From: Deinandra increscens subsp. villosa
Taxonomy: Eukaryota > Streptophyta > Magnoliopsida > Asterales > Asteraceae
NCBI GenBank assembly: GCA_039602395.1
Contig: JBCNJP010000010.1
Location: 97,271,462-97,335,461 of the forward strand
Reading direction: 5' to 3'
Length of the DNA stretch: 64,000 bases
The position numbers and the translations under genes are program-made. The notes under the pieces were generated by a model. That model worked only from the letters and a program-made list of their open reading frames with translations. It was not told the origin of the DNA and made no database searches. Every line of letters starts with the position of its first letter. Position 1 is the first letter of the stretch. This document shows positions 1-11,843 of this stretch, in pieces.

Positions 1-1143
1 GGGGTGCCTGGGGGAGCTGAGGCTATCTTGCATGCGGTTAACCGGTTGGTCGCGGAGAAACATGACGACAACTCGCTGGCTATGCTTACGGTTGACTTCT
101 CCAACGCGTTTAACGTGGTGGATAGATCGGCCTTACTTCGTGAAGTGCGTTTAAGGTGCCCGTCTATATCTCCATGGGTCGACTTTCTCTATGGTCAGTC
201 TGCGCGGCTATACTTAGGGGGAGATCATATTTGGGCCACTACTGGGGTGCAACAGGGGGACCCTTTGGGCCCTCTCCTGTTTGCCCTTGTTCTTCACACC
301 CTTGCGCACCAGATTCGGGACAAATGCCGTCTCCTCCTTCAAGCGTGGTACCTTGACGATGGCACTCTCATTGGGGATTCTGAGGAAGTGGCCAAAGCTT
401 TGCAGATTATTTCGGAGACTGGACCCTCCCTGGGCTTGCAACTCAATATCAAGAAGACGGAGCTGTTCTGGCCGTCCTGCGATGGGAGGAAGAATCGGCC
501 GGGCCTCTTCCCCTCGGGCATCAGTAGGCCGTCCCTAGGGGTTAAGCTCCTTGGAGGGGCAGTCAGTAGGGATGGTGGGTTCATTGAGGGGTTGGCGTCC
601 AAGAGGGCTTCTAACGCTGCCGCTCTAATGCACCTCCTTCCCAAGATTCGGGACCCGCAATGCGAACTCCTCCTGCTTCGCTCTTGCATGGGTGTTGCCA
701 AGCTCCTTTTCGGCCGGCGGACCTGTCCCCCCGCCCACATGCAAGGGGCGGCCTCCTGCTTTGATCAGACCCTGCGCGAGACAGTTGAAAACATTGTGGT
801 CTGTGGAGGGGCTTTCTTCGGGGATCTTCAGTGGCGGCTCGTTTCCCTGCCTATCCGGCACGGAGGGCTCGGGATTTCTTCAGCTTTAGAGGCCTCGTCT
901 TATGCGTTTGTAGCGTCCAGGGCCCAATCTTGGGAGCTGCAGGACCATATCTTGCGGGAGAGCGGGGTCTGTGGCATGGACTCGGATTATACTTTCGCTC
1001 TGGTTGCCCTGCGTGACATCGTACCGGGTTTTGATCTTAGCGGTTTCTCTGACAAGGACACCGCCCCCCAAAACCCCAACTTGTTTTGGCGAATGCCCTT
1101 TTCAGCAAAATCGTGTTGGATATGGAGACCCGGTTTAATATGA
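1..1143 (+). pseudogene. Reverse transcriptase domain of a non-LTR-type element (5' truncated by window edge)
   Basis: This frame is open from base 1, so the real start lies outside the window. It encodes the palm of a reverse transcriptase, which would copy element RNA into DNA. Counting from the GTG at 4, visible motifs are DFSNAFN (residue 31, first catalytic Asp), GVQQGDPLG (residue 81, template grip) and YLDDGT (residue 116, the second and third catalytic Asp), then a basic NIKKTE segment and LGVKLLGG. The spacing fits a non-LTR type RT rather than copia or gypsy. The sequence is GC-rich compared with its neighbours. The frame ends in an off-family tail after a C run at 1062-1070, and the rest of the protein continues in the next frame, so the gene is broken by a 1-base shift. 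I recognise the family as common in plant genomes; its exact clade is uncertain. Confidence 0.8.
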
Positions 1144-1745
1144 ATGCCAGGCAAAAAGCGGTGTGGAGCTGTCTTCGTCAACCACATGCCCAAGATTTCC
1201 TCCATGCCCTCTCCATTGACGGGCTCGGGCAACGCATGTCATCGGTCGAATACCGATCTATCCTCAAGTACCGGCTTATGATACCCCTCTTTCCCGCGGA
1301 CGAGAAGTGCCCTGTTTGTCGCAAGGCGTGTTTGGACTCGTTTGGGGAGCACGCGGTTCACTGTAAAGATCTCCCGGGGTTCAAGTACCGTCATGACTGG
1401 GTCCGGGATGTGCTATTTGACATTTTCAGAAAGGCAGGGATTTTAGGCAAGAAGGAAGCCCCCGTCAACTTCTTAACTGACCCAAAAGAGGGGCGTTCGA
1501 CCCTTAGACCGGCGGACATCCTGGTGTTTGGGTGGTCAAGGGGGAAGCACGCTTGCATCGATCTGACTGGGGTCTCTCCCCTTGCGGGCTTTGGCTCTGG
1601 AAATTTCATGGCGGGGCAGGCTGCTGCTAAGGCGGCTGCGGGTAAGGTGGACAAGCACGAGAAGGCATGTCTCGAGAATCAGCATGTGTTTGTCCCCTTT
1701 GCTTTTGACACGTTCGGGCACCTCGCGTCAGAGGCTGCGGACACG
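1086..1745 (+). pseudogene. C-terminal half of the same element: Cys/His finger plus restriction-like endonuclease, cut by gap
   Basis: This is the continuation of the preceding reverse transcriptase in a shifted frame. The TTG at 1086 is only where the frame becomes useful, not a real start. It contains a zinc-binding cluster CPVC ... HAVHC (about 1308-1364), then YRHD (about 1385-1397). Next come RPADILV (about 1507-1527) and ACIDLTG about 10 residues later, with a Lys-rich helix following. The order RT, CCHC finger, RHD, PD...D, K is the layout of restriction-like (REL) endonucleases of R2/CRE-type elements, which nick the target to prime reverse transcription. The frame runs into the first N gap, so the C-terminus is unseen. 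The REL assignment is inferred from motifs only. Confidence 0.65.
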
Positions 1746-2245
1746 NNNNNNNNNNNNNNNNNNNNNNNNNNNNNNNNNNNNNNNNNNNNNNNNNNNNNNN
1801 NNNNNNNNNNNNNNNNNNNNNNNNNNNNNNNNNNNNNNNNNNNNNNNNNNNNNNNNNNNNNNNNNNNNNNNNNNNNNNNNNNNNNNNNNNNNNNNNNNNN
1901 NNNNNNNNNNNNNNNNNNNNNNNNNNNNNNNNNNNNNNNNNNNNNNNNNNNNNNNNNNNNNNNNNNNNNNNNNNNNNNNNNNNNNNNNNNNNNNNNNNNN
2001 NNNNNNNNNNNNNNNNNNNNNNNNNNNNNNNNNNNNNNNNNNNNNNNNNNNNNNNNNNNNNNNNNNNNNNNNNNNNNNNNNNNNNNNNNNNNNNNNNNNN
2101 NNNNNNNNNNNNNNNNNNNNNNNNNNNNNNNNNNNNNNNNNNNNNNNNNNNNNNNNNNNNNNNNNNNNNNNNNNNNNNNNNNNNNNNNNNNNNNNNNNNN
2201 NNNNNNNNNNNNNNNNNNNNNNNNNNNNNNNNNNNNNNNNNNNNN
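1746..2245. other. Assembly gap (500 N)
   Basis: Exactly 500 N, which looks like a fixed-size scaffold gap. The sequence on the right is the terminal 36 bp of a gypsy LTR, so the gap probably hides most of that LTR. Confidence 0.99.
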
Positions 2246-2281
2246 TAACGGAAGTTAACCTTGAAATTCTCGGATGTCACA
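2246..2281 (-). repeat. Terminal 36 bp of a gypsy LTR (same family as the solo LTR at 21394-23921)
   Basis: The segment from TAACGGAAGTTAACC to CGGATGTCACA matches the right end of the solo LTR at 23886-23921 with one mismatch and the same orientation. It ends in CA as an LTR should. The remainder lies in the gap. Confidence 0.8.
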
Positions 2282-3568
2282 TCATCCCCTTGTAAATGGA
2301 ATTTTTGTCCCGAAAATTATTCTTGCGTTGTAGCGTTCGCAGCCTCGGCTGTCGTTGTTGCTGTCGTTGCTGGGGAAAGAAAGCAAAAGTTTTAGGTTCG
2401 CCACATTTTCACTCCTTCTTGAACATTTAAGTATGTAACCCCGTATGGGACATAATAAAAAGTGTATTAATTATTTGGAGTAATCACAACAACAAAAATC
2501 CAACATCTTTTGTATATCTAACAACAATATGTAAGCATATGAGTCACTTTAAGTGTTTAGGTTGTTATGTGGTTTTTATTTCTGTTTTTTCTATGTGGCC
2601 TCATAGACATGTAATAGTTTCTTGCGTGCCTGCGTTACCCCACCGTAACTTTGTTGATAGAGGCAAAACATTTATACTATAAATAGGTACATTACATTTG
2701 TGTTCATCACCTACTGTGTTCTATATCTAAATCTCAATATTTGCATTATATAATTCACGATTTCATGTTGTCTTGCCTTGGATATTTGTTTGTATTATTT
2801 TCAATGATTCTGCTTTTTTAAATGTTCCCAAACATGTGTTCTAGACTAGTTATTATCTTATTGTGTTTTAGAAGAAAGAAGTGCATATAATTTGGTTTAT
2901 CTATGTACCTTTTATATCAAGATTCCTTATGTAATTTTATGAAAATTTAGTTTGCTGCCATACTATGTCCTTCCATTTTGAAAACTGAAATTTGGAAAAG
3001 GGGCAAGTAAAAATACCTACATATAATTCCTTGCAGAGGTATACTTCACATCTAAAAAAGCAATACTAATCAATGATCGTAAGTTAGATGGTCTTAGTTG
3101 TTTTTTCTTTAGCATGTCACAAATGAGTTAATTAAATAACAACAATACCATTGTACTTTATATATGTATTATTTGGTCTTAAAGTTATAACAAACACGAA
3201 AAATCATTAAACGTGCAGCAACGCGTGCCCCCGGAAATCTTGTTTAGCACAATAATGAAAGTTATAGCGAGTACCCACCATGTCCAAAGTTGGCGTGCAT
3301 ATGTAGTAAACAGTTCAAAAAGACAGCAACCCATGTCTATCCTGCACCAAATCATGGTAAATTCACATCAATCTATACCCATGATATTGAAAATGCATTC
3401 CCATTAATCATGTCGTGCTGAAATTCACATATTCATATTTCCTAATAACAACTTAATTCAATCAAATGTGTTCAAAGAATTATTTAGTCTCTTCAATTTA
3501 ATTGGGTTTTGGGCTATTTCCCTATGTTTTTATTGTGGGCTTGTGGATGTGAAGTTGAGTATCCTAGC
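2282..3568. other. AT-rich non-coding spacer with one orphan TATA-like promoter
   Basis: No convincing coding frame. A textbook TATA motif, CTATAAATAGG, lies at 2677-2687 and is followed by C/T-rich sequence, but no ORF of note follows. It may belong to an unrecognised LTR or MITE. Confidence 0.4.
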
Positions 3569-3939
3569 TATTGGCTCAGGTCTCAATTGATCACTCAAGA
3601 AAAATAAACTCATAGAAATATAAAGAATTAAGTTGAGAGAACAAGGAGAATACAAATATAGAAGAAAACTTGTACTTTATTTAATAAACTAGGTGGCTAT
3701 AAATAGCCTTTCAAGTACAAACGTGGACATTCAAATAACCAATAGAAATCTAGTACTACCTAAAGATTAGGTATAGAGATGACCAACTCTTTTCTCCCAC
3801 TTACTTCCAACGTATATATCATCAAATTTAGTCAAACCTCAACAACCTACTCTCTGTTTATTCAATAGAAACGTGCAAAATTATTGTTAGACCCAATTAA
3901 TTTATTTGACCCATGACCCATGTTAAGATTAATCCAACA
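3569..3939 (-). repeat. 3' LTR of degenerate copia element A
   Basis: This about 370-bp segment runs from TATTGGCTC to AATCCAACA, the expected TGTTGG...CCAACA copia ends with one change. Its first 135 bp match 12731-12870, where the same LTR abuts a primer-binding site. A TATA-like GGCTATAAATAGCC lies near 3692-3705. Together with the minus-strand gag to its right, this places it as the 3' LTR of a minus-strand element. Confidence 0.7.
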
Positions 3940-4015
3940 CACATAATGTTAATCTTGACATCATTTCTTCATCAAAGTAGTGTTGGCTCGTCATCACCTA
4001 TCGTCAAGTTAGCCA

Positions 4016-4598
4016 TTCTTCTTTTAGATCTTGCTTAGGACATTCAACAGCTTAGTGTCCATATTCTTGGCAATTATAACACTTAATATTCCTTTTGTCT
4101 TGATTCATCCCTTGTTGCTTTCGATACTTTGTTTGGATCCAACTACCTCTACCCCTACCATAGCCATGACCTCGTCCTCTTCCATATTGATCATGGTTAG
4201 TGTCACCATACAAAAAAATTTTTGGTACATCATCTCTTGATAGCAGCAAGTTTCCTTGAACTTCATCATCATTATCATCTTTCATTCTAACTTGTTCTTC
4301 AAATACCGCACACAAATCGCTTCCCACACATCTTTTGCATTTTTTGTGTTTTGCCATTGAAGCAACACGTCTTTGGGCAATGTTTGAAATACTATCGCCT
4401 TTGTTTGATAATTCTTCTCTTCATACACTACTACTCCAGTCACTGGGTCTATTGCTTTCCACAAGCCATATGCCTTTAGAATTATCTCAACAAAAATTAA
4501 CCATGAAGTGTAATTTGTGGTTGTTATTTTGGACACTGCAAAGATATGTTACTCTGGTTACCTGTTGTCAGCAACGCTTCTAAACCACCTTCTGTCAT
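4016..4598 (-). pseudogene. Degenerate Ty1/copia Gag (element A)
   Basis: Read on the minus strand from the ATG at 4598-4596. The first part has the copia Gag signature TNYTSW, then LKAYGLWKAIDP and later WEAICVRYL (UBN2/DUF4219-type capsid fold). Near 4300 the frame shifts. The continuation has a Gly/Arg-rich GRGRGHGYGRGRG stretch and a zinc knuckle CYNCQEYGH...C in which a TAA interrupts the motif after GH (at about 4049-4051). The usual mid-Gag segment is missing. No integrase or reverse transcriptase follows before the 3' LTR. Gag would package element RNA; this copy cannot, because of the shift, deletion and stop. A gypsy solo LTR sits directly upstream of the ATG. Confidence 0.75.
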
Positions 4599-4601
4599 CT
4601 C

Positions 4602-7244
4602 TGTAACATTTGCATTTTACCCGGTTATGAAACCAGACTCATTTTGAAATATCACATTTTCTCGATTTTCGGATTAATAAGTACCGGAATAATTTTCGGG
4701 TATTTGTACCTCCAAATAATGCTTTTAAATAATAAAATCATTTCTCAAAGCAAAATATTTAACTAAAAGCTTTTGGAACCAATTAGGTTTCTCGAAACGA
4801 AATGAAAGTAATTTGTTGTTTTTACGCGATTTCAGTACGCAATTCGTCGTTTACCGGGAAATCTCGTATTCAGGCCTAATTCTTAAATTAGTGTAATTTA
4901 TGTGTCTTATGTTCCTAAATATCATCTCGGGTCATTCCGTTCAAAGTTGAATCTCGAAACGTTGGTAATTAATCAAAAAGTGATACAAACGTTAGTTTGC
5001 TTAAAAACGTGTTATGTAATTTAGTTGTTTGTTCATAATTCAATATATGGCATATCTATATTCAATTTTATTGACTTGAATGTGGTTGATGTGATGGGGG
5101 AGGAAAAATGGTGAAAAATATAGAAAACCGTAGTTGAAAACGATGAAATACGAAGAAGCTGGAGCTAAAACGGTAAAACCGACCAAGGGTGGCGACACCG
5201 GGCGGTTCGTGGACCATGAACTTGCCCAGTGAGCCCCTTGATGGTCCGCTAATTTTGTATGACGGGCAAAAATGCTAAATTTTGGGTACATAAGCAACTT
5301 AACCTCATTAAAACCCCCATTTCTCCACCCTAAAAACGTTTACAACCATTTTATACCAGAATCATCATCTACCATCATTCCTTGAATCTTTTTGGGTCAT
5401 TTCGTGTGGATCCAAGCTCAAAATTGTCACCATAATCATCCTTTGCGTTGGTATGTTCTTGGTTCTTGATTAACTTGAGTTTTATGCATCAAATTTTGAT
5501 TTGTATATTAATTTAGGGGCTGATCTATGCTGAGCATGTAATGATATGTCTAGATCTAGGTTATAAGATGTTAAAGTTTTGATTTTTATAAAGTATTATG
5601 TTGCATGATGATGATAAGTGATGGATCTTGCTTGTGGTGTGAAAAAGATGTGATCTTGATGCATGATTCATGATAAAGGTGTCTTATTTATACTAGATCT
5701 AAGGATTTGAAGGTTAAAGTTGCATGCTTGATGTTGCATGATCATAAAAGGGTAAGTTTTGGAATATATACATGCATGAATATAAATAAGGTAATGGCTT
5801 GATAATAGTATGTATAGGAAGGCCATAAATCTATCTAGATCTTGCATGTATTGATGTAAAACATGAGTTTTTGATGATGATAATGCGATAAAATTGTAAA
5901 CTCGATTAGATCCTTGCATGTAATGTAGTAAAAGCTAGGTTTTGATATACAAATTAACTATGTATGTATATTATTGTGAAGATCTTGTATGATCTATGTC
6001 ATACATAATGTGGTGTGTGATGTGATAGTATAAGATAATCATGATCAATGTTTGGATTTAGGTTGTTGTATGAAAAATATATATTTTAGGTATCCATTCA
6101 ATGAAATAAATATATATGTGATAGTTATTCATGAAAATAATTATTGACCATCGAATGATCACTTGTTAAGTTATGTGCAACTCAAATGCCTATCGGATGA
6201 TAAAATGGTAATTGTTGCATGAATTTTGATCGTTACACATAAATTATGTTTGTACACGTGTGAATAATAATTATGCGTGTAAATATTGATTATGTAACTT
6301 AAGTATTTGTTGCATGATTGCATGTTATGTGGTGCATATGCATCATGATTGAGGCGTACGTTTATCACAAAATAAAATTACCAATGTGTCATCGAGTCAA
6401 CTTGGTCAATCGTTTCATTTTGTTCTTTGAATTCATTCGTACTAATCCTTTGTAAAGGTATTCTTCGGGTGTTAACCATCTCGTCTTCATGATTTCGTGT
6501 TTCATTCATATCTCCATTACCAAGTGAGTATTCATAGCCCCTTTTCTTTTATTGTTTTGGGGTGCAACATGTACGGTTATTCAAATCATCACAAAATCCG
6601 TTATTCATTATTCTAAAACTACATGCGAATTATGTGATTGTTATGTGTGTTCAGGTGTGTTATACTTGTTTGGACTATTGATGTGGATGGAATCATTACT
6701 CATTGTTATTTACTCGTTGATTTGTAGTCGTTGATCCTTAGGCGTAACTTATTAACACACGAGCCGGGGTTACAGTAATAGATCTATTGGCTTGGCAGCC
6801 CACCTGGTCTGCCTAGTAAATGGTGTCGGGTGATTGAAAGCCTAATTGCCAAGGGTTTGATTACGCGCCTCATTATGAGCTTTATTTGACTTAAGAATTT
6901 ACACTTAACTCACTGAATCGCATTCTTTACTCTAGTATGATATACAAACCTATGTTTACTCACCAACTATTCATAGTTGACCTTAATATTGTACATGTTG
7001 CAGGAAATGCAGTTTGATGATATTGACTGATGACGTTTAGGATGAATGGGCCTTAGTATTGTGACCTTAATAACTAAAATGGATATTATGTTTGGTTAAT
7101 TGTTGGAATTATGTCTGGATTATGATTATAATCTTTATGTTATGAAATGAGTTGATTAAGAATATCGCAACATATAAAATAGTGTTGTGTTCATCTAGAT
7201 AATCATTGCGCCCCGACATATTCTGTCGTTGGTTAAGTGTGACA
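4602..7244 (+). repeat. Gypsy (Tekay-like) solo LTR, about 2.6 kb
   Basis: Begins TGTAACATTTGC and ends AAGTGTGACA, canonical TG...CA ends. The flanks share TCTC (4598-4601 and 7245-7248), a short or damaged target duplication. There is no coding frame inside. The segment near 6519-6580 (GTGAGTATTCATAGCCC, then TTTTGGGGTGCAACATGTA) recurs at 20457-20515, identifying a second LTR of the family. Because it splits the leader of copia element A from its gag, it is younger than that element. Confidence 0.7.
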
Positions 7245-7468
7245 TCTCCTTCTTTACTCATATACATTATCAAAAATATAAACACTAATACCACCTTTTC
7301 TTTTGTTTTCTTACAGTACCCACACAGTCACCCAAAGTTGAAAGTGATTTGTTTGTTTGACTTTCAACAACACAACTTTAATAAATTAATATTCACCTTT
7401 CTCATACAAGCAGACAATGAACTTTGCTGATCCAGTTGCGTCTTCCTCACCTAAATCAATCTATACAT
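7245..7468 (-). other. Leader fragment of copia element A between two insertions
   Basis: Non-coding sequence that, read on the minus strand, should connect the primer site at 12716-12730 with the gag ATG at 4598. It lies between the solo LTR and the left end of the 5-kb element, and includes the left TACAT target duplication at 7464-7468. The assignment rests on the nesting geometry. Confidence 0.5.
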
Positions 7469-8097
7469 TATTGGAGCTAAAATTTTGGTGACTGACGCCA
7501 TCAAATCTGTTTACGAAGCATTCGGTTGAAGAATCAAGGGTGATATGATTCAGAGACTGGGTTGTGATGATTAAAGCTTGCAGGATTGGACCGAAGACGT
7601 TTTCTGGAAAAGTCAACCTTTTGGGTCAACGTAAAAGTCAACGGAAGATCGGTTCGAGCGAGTCAAGCTTCATATTAATTAAATGAACTTTGATTTAAAT
7701 AATTTTTATGTTATTTGTTTTTATTTGTATTTTTCTCATTTAATATGTGTCTTGCTAGTTAGCGGGTTAGTGAGGCACAAGCGCACTCTACATAAAGGGA
7801 GGGATGGCTTCATTTGTTAAAGGATGAAAATTTAAGAGATGTGAGCTATCCTTTAGTTTGAGAGAATCTCATATTGGGTTTGAGCTCAATCCAAGATGAC
7901 CATGGATTTATTATGCGAGATTGTTTGTCATGATTTCGGTTGTAATCATTCGGTACAATGTAATCATTCGACTATCAATGAATCGTTTGCTTTATCATAT
8001 TTGTTGTTTGATTTCCTAGATTCTCATCATCCCGTCTCCACATCTCACCGAATTCTTACTCATGATCAATATTCTTGACGTGAAATTGGTCCTGTCA
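7469..8097 (+). repeat. 5' LTR of the coding-less element
   Basis: 629 bp, ends CCTGTCA directly before the primer site. It aligns throughout with 11844-12455, with scattered substitutions and indels, so the insertion is not recent. Confidence 0.85.
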
Positions 8098-9059
8098 AAT
8101 GGTATCAGAGACATGGTAACCGATCAGATTTTGTCCCATGATAAATCCGATCACTCGAATCTTGATCTTGAGCTTGAATGAAGTGCATATTTGAAAATCC
8201 GCTTAGGAGACGTTAAATCTTATTTTTCTTCGTTTTGGAGCATTTTGGACAGATCTGATGTTGTTTGATGTAAGGTTATTGTTCATGGAGTTCATGTGAT
8301 GTTATTTGACGCTCCAAAGGTTCAAATCTGTTGAAAAATTGAAGATCCAAGCAGAAAAATGTAAGAGTGTTTTTATTCACGTTTTTTTTGGGGGGGGGGG
8401 GTTTAAAGATTATCGGGCTTGATTCTTGAGATTCGGTATTAATATGTACATATTTGGATGAAACGAAGCACTAGTCTTGATGGAAAACGCGTTTCAGATC
8501 CATTGGAAGTAGTGGGTTTCATCTAATTCGAAGCAAATTTAAAGATTCTGGAAAAACACACAGTAGTATGTGTTTCGCGGTGTTCTTCAATTTCTAGAAA
8601 TAGGGGTTTTTGCGGGTCAGATTCGATGAGTGTTACTGCTATTCGGGAGTTTTTTGTTGCCATAATAGCTACTTAGATGGTTAGACTACATAAATCTGGA
8701 CTTTCCTTTCGTTTTTGGTGATTTTTAGAGCATCTAAGAAGGCCATTCACTGTTGTGTTTATCTTCTTCATCAAGAGTTCATCAGATTTTTTGAAGCTTT
8801 AAAGATGTTGTATACGGTCTTGTTGATATTTGAAGATTGCTTATACGGTCTTCTTTGCTTCTATACGGTCTTCTTGACATCTAAACGGTTTTCATGGTTA
8901 ATATACGTCAAATTATACATATTTTTAGGACAAATATCTCCCACAAATCGGTTTAATTCTTTCTGACCAACTAACATCAAAACAAGTCTATTTTGTTTCA
9001 TTTTTAGTTATTCAGGTTAAACAAGGCAAAAATCACAAAAGGACACATATAGTGGAAAA

Positions 9060-10654
9060 AAAAAGAAGAAAATATGAAGTTTTGTGATTATGCTCGAAAG
9101 ACACGCCCCGTGCCATCCTATGACACACCTCGTGTCAAGCCTTGGAAGCTTCTCTGACACAGCTCTGCATCATACGACCCCATACCAATGACAAAACGCT
9201 GTGTGCCGCAGACACCTGACATGGCACGACCCCGTGCCTTAGTAACACAAACCCGTGTGACGTCAGAAGAAGATTCCCCGAGATTTCGTCTGATCAACAC
9301 GCCCCGTTCCACTGACGGTCACGGGCCATGCCAAACTCCAGAACTACCTATAAAAGGAGGCCTCCTCCCTCATTTCACTTTGCTCAATTCTTTCCTCTCT
9401 TTCTTTGGTGTAATTGAGTCATTTGGTATTTTTTTCAAGTCTTGTAATCAAGTTTATGAGAACTATAACTTAAGTAAGAATTAGTAAGCTTTTGTCTATG
9501 ATTTCTTCTCTTTCTCTTAAGCAGATTTTTAAAGCCATGCTTGGCTAAATTCTCATACTTACTTGGGAAGTAATAAGTCTTTGGTGGATTGGTTCATGAC
9601 CTTATAAACTCGCTTAATGTGTGTTTAATGACTTTATGAAAACCCTTTTTATTGAAAGTTTATTATTGATTTTCTGAACCAAACGTGCTCTATGTATCAC
9701 AGACCATTTTGGGATTCGAAATCCCAAGGACCGGACTTGTGACACCCGGTCGGGGGACAGTGCATGATCCTTCGGGTGACTTGCGTCCCATGCTACATGA
9801 TACGTTCGGGTCCTTATGTCTATGTAAGTAAACCCGGCTGTCACGTAAGTGTGGGCTAAAAGTATTTGGTTGGGAATGGGGGTTGGTAATATTTTGTCAA
9901 TTCACGGAAACCGAGATGGTACGTGTTTGTGAACTTGGCTCTGGTTACGCCGGACGCGCATGCGCGAGAGCGGTACATGGAAGAAACGGTCCTTAGTCCC
10001 TTAAAAAGATCATTTTCATAATAATATTTCCGGCACGCAGGGTTGTTCCCCTGTTGGTTCATGATGGCGTGTCGAGTACAATGTACTGGCCTGAAAGGGG
10101 GTCCCGTAAGTAAGCGACATTACACCACTATATTTATCCACTAGCAGCACAGTTCCTCGGGGTTCGTACTCCTCGCAGACGATCGCCCGGGAGAGTAGTG
10201 ATACTAGATTTGAGGCTGAGAGGCGATGTAGTTGCATGCTAGTGAATAATCTTAAGAAAGCTTATAAGTACTCGTTTAACCATCTTCAACCACTGGTATG
10301 TTCTCCCAAGTAATATTAACTTCGATGTACATTTGTTAAAAATACCATCTTATCAGTTTTTATTTTCTTTTATTTTTCTTTCTTAAATAATTTATTTTTT
10401 AAAAATTAACATTAGATTTGGCTAGATGATAACAGTGGGCTGAGTATCCAGAGCCCTCATTTTCCATTGTGTCTTGAACGATCCCGATTTAACTTACCAT
10501 TGCTATATTGCTTCACGATAGGTGCACTTGCCCGTTTAATGTGGTGAAATAGTAGTCGTCAAGTAAATCGTGTTTTATAAATTTAAAAGCTTAAAGGCTG
10601 CTAATAAGGTTTTAAAAATATTGCCATATTTTATAGACACCTCAGCACACGTCA
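9060..10654 (+). repeat. Athila/Ogre-type gypsy LTR segment nested in the coding-less element (left boundary approximate)
   Basis: The right end is fixed by the primer-binding site that follows. A TATA box CTATAAAAGG at 9348-9357 is preceded (9095-9335) by a cluster of imperfect palindromes of the type GGCACG-ACCC-CGTGCC (9223-9238). No matching left terminus was found, so it is probably truncated. Confidence 0.5.
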
Positions 10655-10661
10655 AACTTTT

Positions 10662-10680
10662 TGGCGCCGTTGCCGAGGAC
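10662..10680 (+). promoter_or_regulatory. Primer-binding site of Athila/Ogre type
   Basis: TGGCGCCGTTGCCGAGGAC resembles the primer site typical of plant Athila and Tat/Ogre gypsy elements. It follows an LTR-like end (...CACACGTCA) by a few bases. Confidence 0.7.
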
Positions 10681-11843
10681 ACAAATGAGGATTTAGATAA
10701 AAGTCGAAGTTAGAAGCCTAGCCATTAGTTTTGTTTTTATTTTTTTAGTTTACAACATTATTTTGTTTATTTTTTCTTTTGTTTCTATATTCTTCTACTC
10801 ATCTATCTTTCTCTGAGAAGTATTTTAAGGACGAATAACGATCCAGAGGAATATTTTGGTTATAATAATGGATGGCCTCAATCTGTATGGTGTAAAATCT
10901 ACGGTGGTCCCTATTACTCTCGAGACTGCTACATATTAGCAAGAACGCCCGTGTTTCTGCGAGTGGATGAATCACCTGATTAGAGTCTAAGCCATCATTA
11001 TAGTTCTTTTTCATAATCTTTGTCAACTGATACTACTTGTCAAAATTTTAATCAAACTGAGCTTAACCACGACTACTACAAGAAAATATTAGATCACAAG
11101 ATTCTGAAAATGAATCTACCACATCACCTTCCCACTCCACTTCTTGTTCCCATGATTTTTTCTTTGTGTGCATGCATTCTAATGAGCAAAACTCACAAAA
11201 CACAAGCTTTGATTTTCAAGACCCAAAATTTTGAAGACTCCGGTTATGATTATTTTTCGCGTCTTTGCTCGGGATCTCAGTTTTTCACCGATTTTGGCAT
11301 GTATTCTAGATTTAAGTGACGTTTTTTGTGACGTTTTTCACCCGTCACTGGAATCGAACTTTATTATTGCATCCAGCCTTCAGTAAGGCAGAACAAGTGT
11401 AGTATTCATGGATCTTACACAACTTTCATCATCTGGCTTCCGGTTTTTCGCAAGATTGTCCGATTTTAATATTTTTGATCCGGTTTCTTCAGGAAACTGA
11501 GCGGAACAGTTTGACTCTCTGCATCTGCCCTTTGCGCTTCCAGTGGAATTTTTTGAATATTTAGAGAAATAGGGGGAATTATTATGGATTTGGATTATCG
11601 GGTCGAGTAACTAAAGTTGGAGCATTTTCAGTGATTGATGGATTTATCGGATTCGATTTGTTTTTCCTATTAGGCATCTTCAGTATTGTTCTCGACGGGT
11701 CAAGCGAGACAATAGAAGCTTATTTAGAGGGGGAATTTCTATGACAGAAAACTCTGGGTTTATCCGTTTTACATTGAAGATGTACGACAGAGCGATTCTT
11801 CATCAATACGACAGATTTGAAAGCATTAGTTAAAGGGGAATAT

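Noticed and set aside
339..740. 133-codon minus-strand frame
   Set aside because: Antisense shadow of the reverse transcriptase, whose catalytic motifs are clear on the plus strand.
3213..3243. GTGCAGCAACGCGTGC as a Helitron 3' hairpin
   Set aside because: The core resembles the hairpins at 50.1 and 51.0 kb, but the arms do not pair well and no matching terminus follows.
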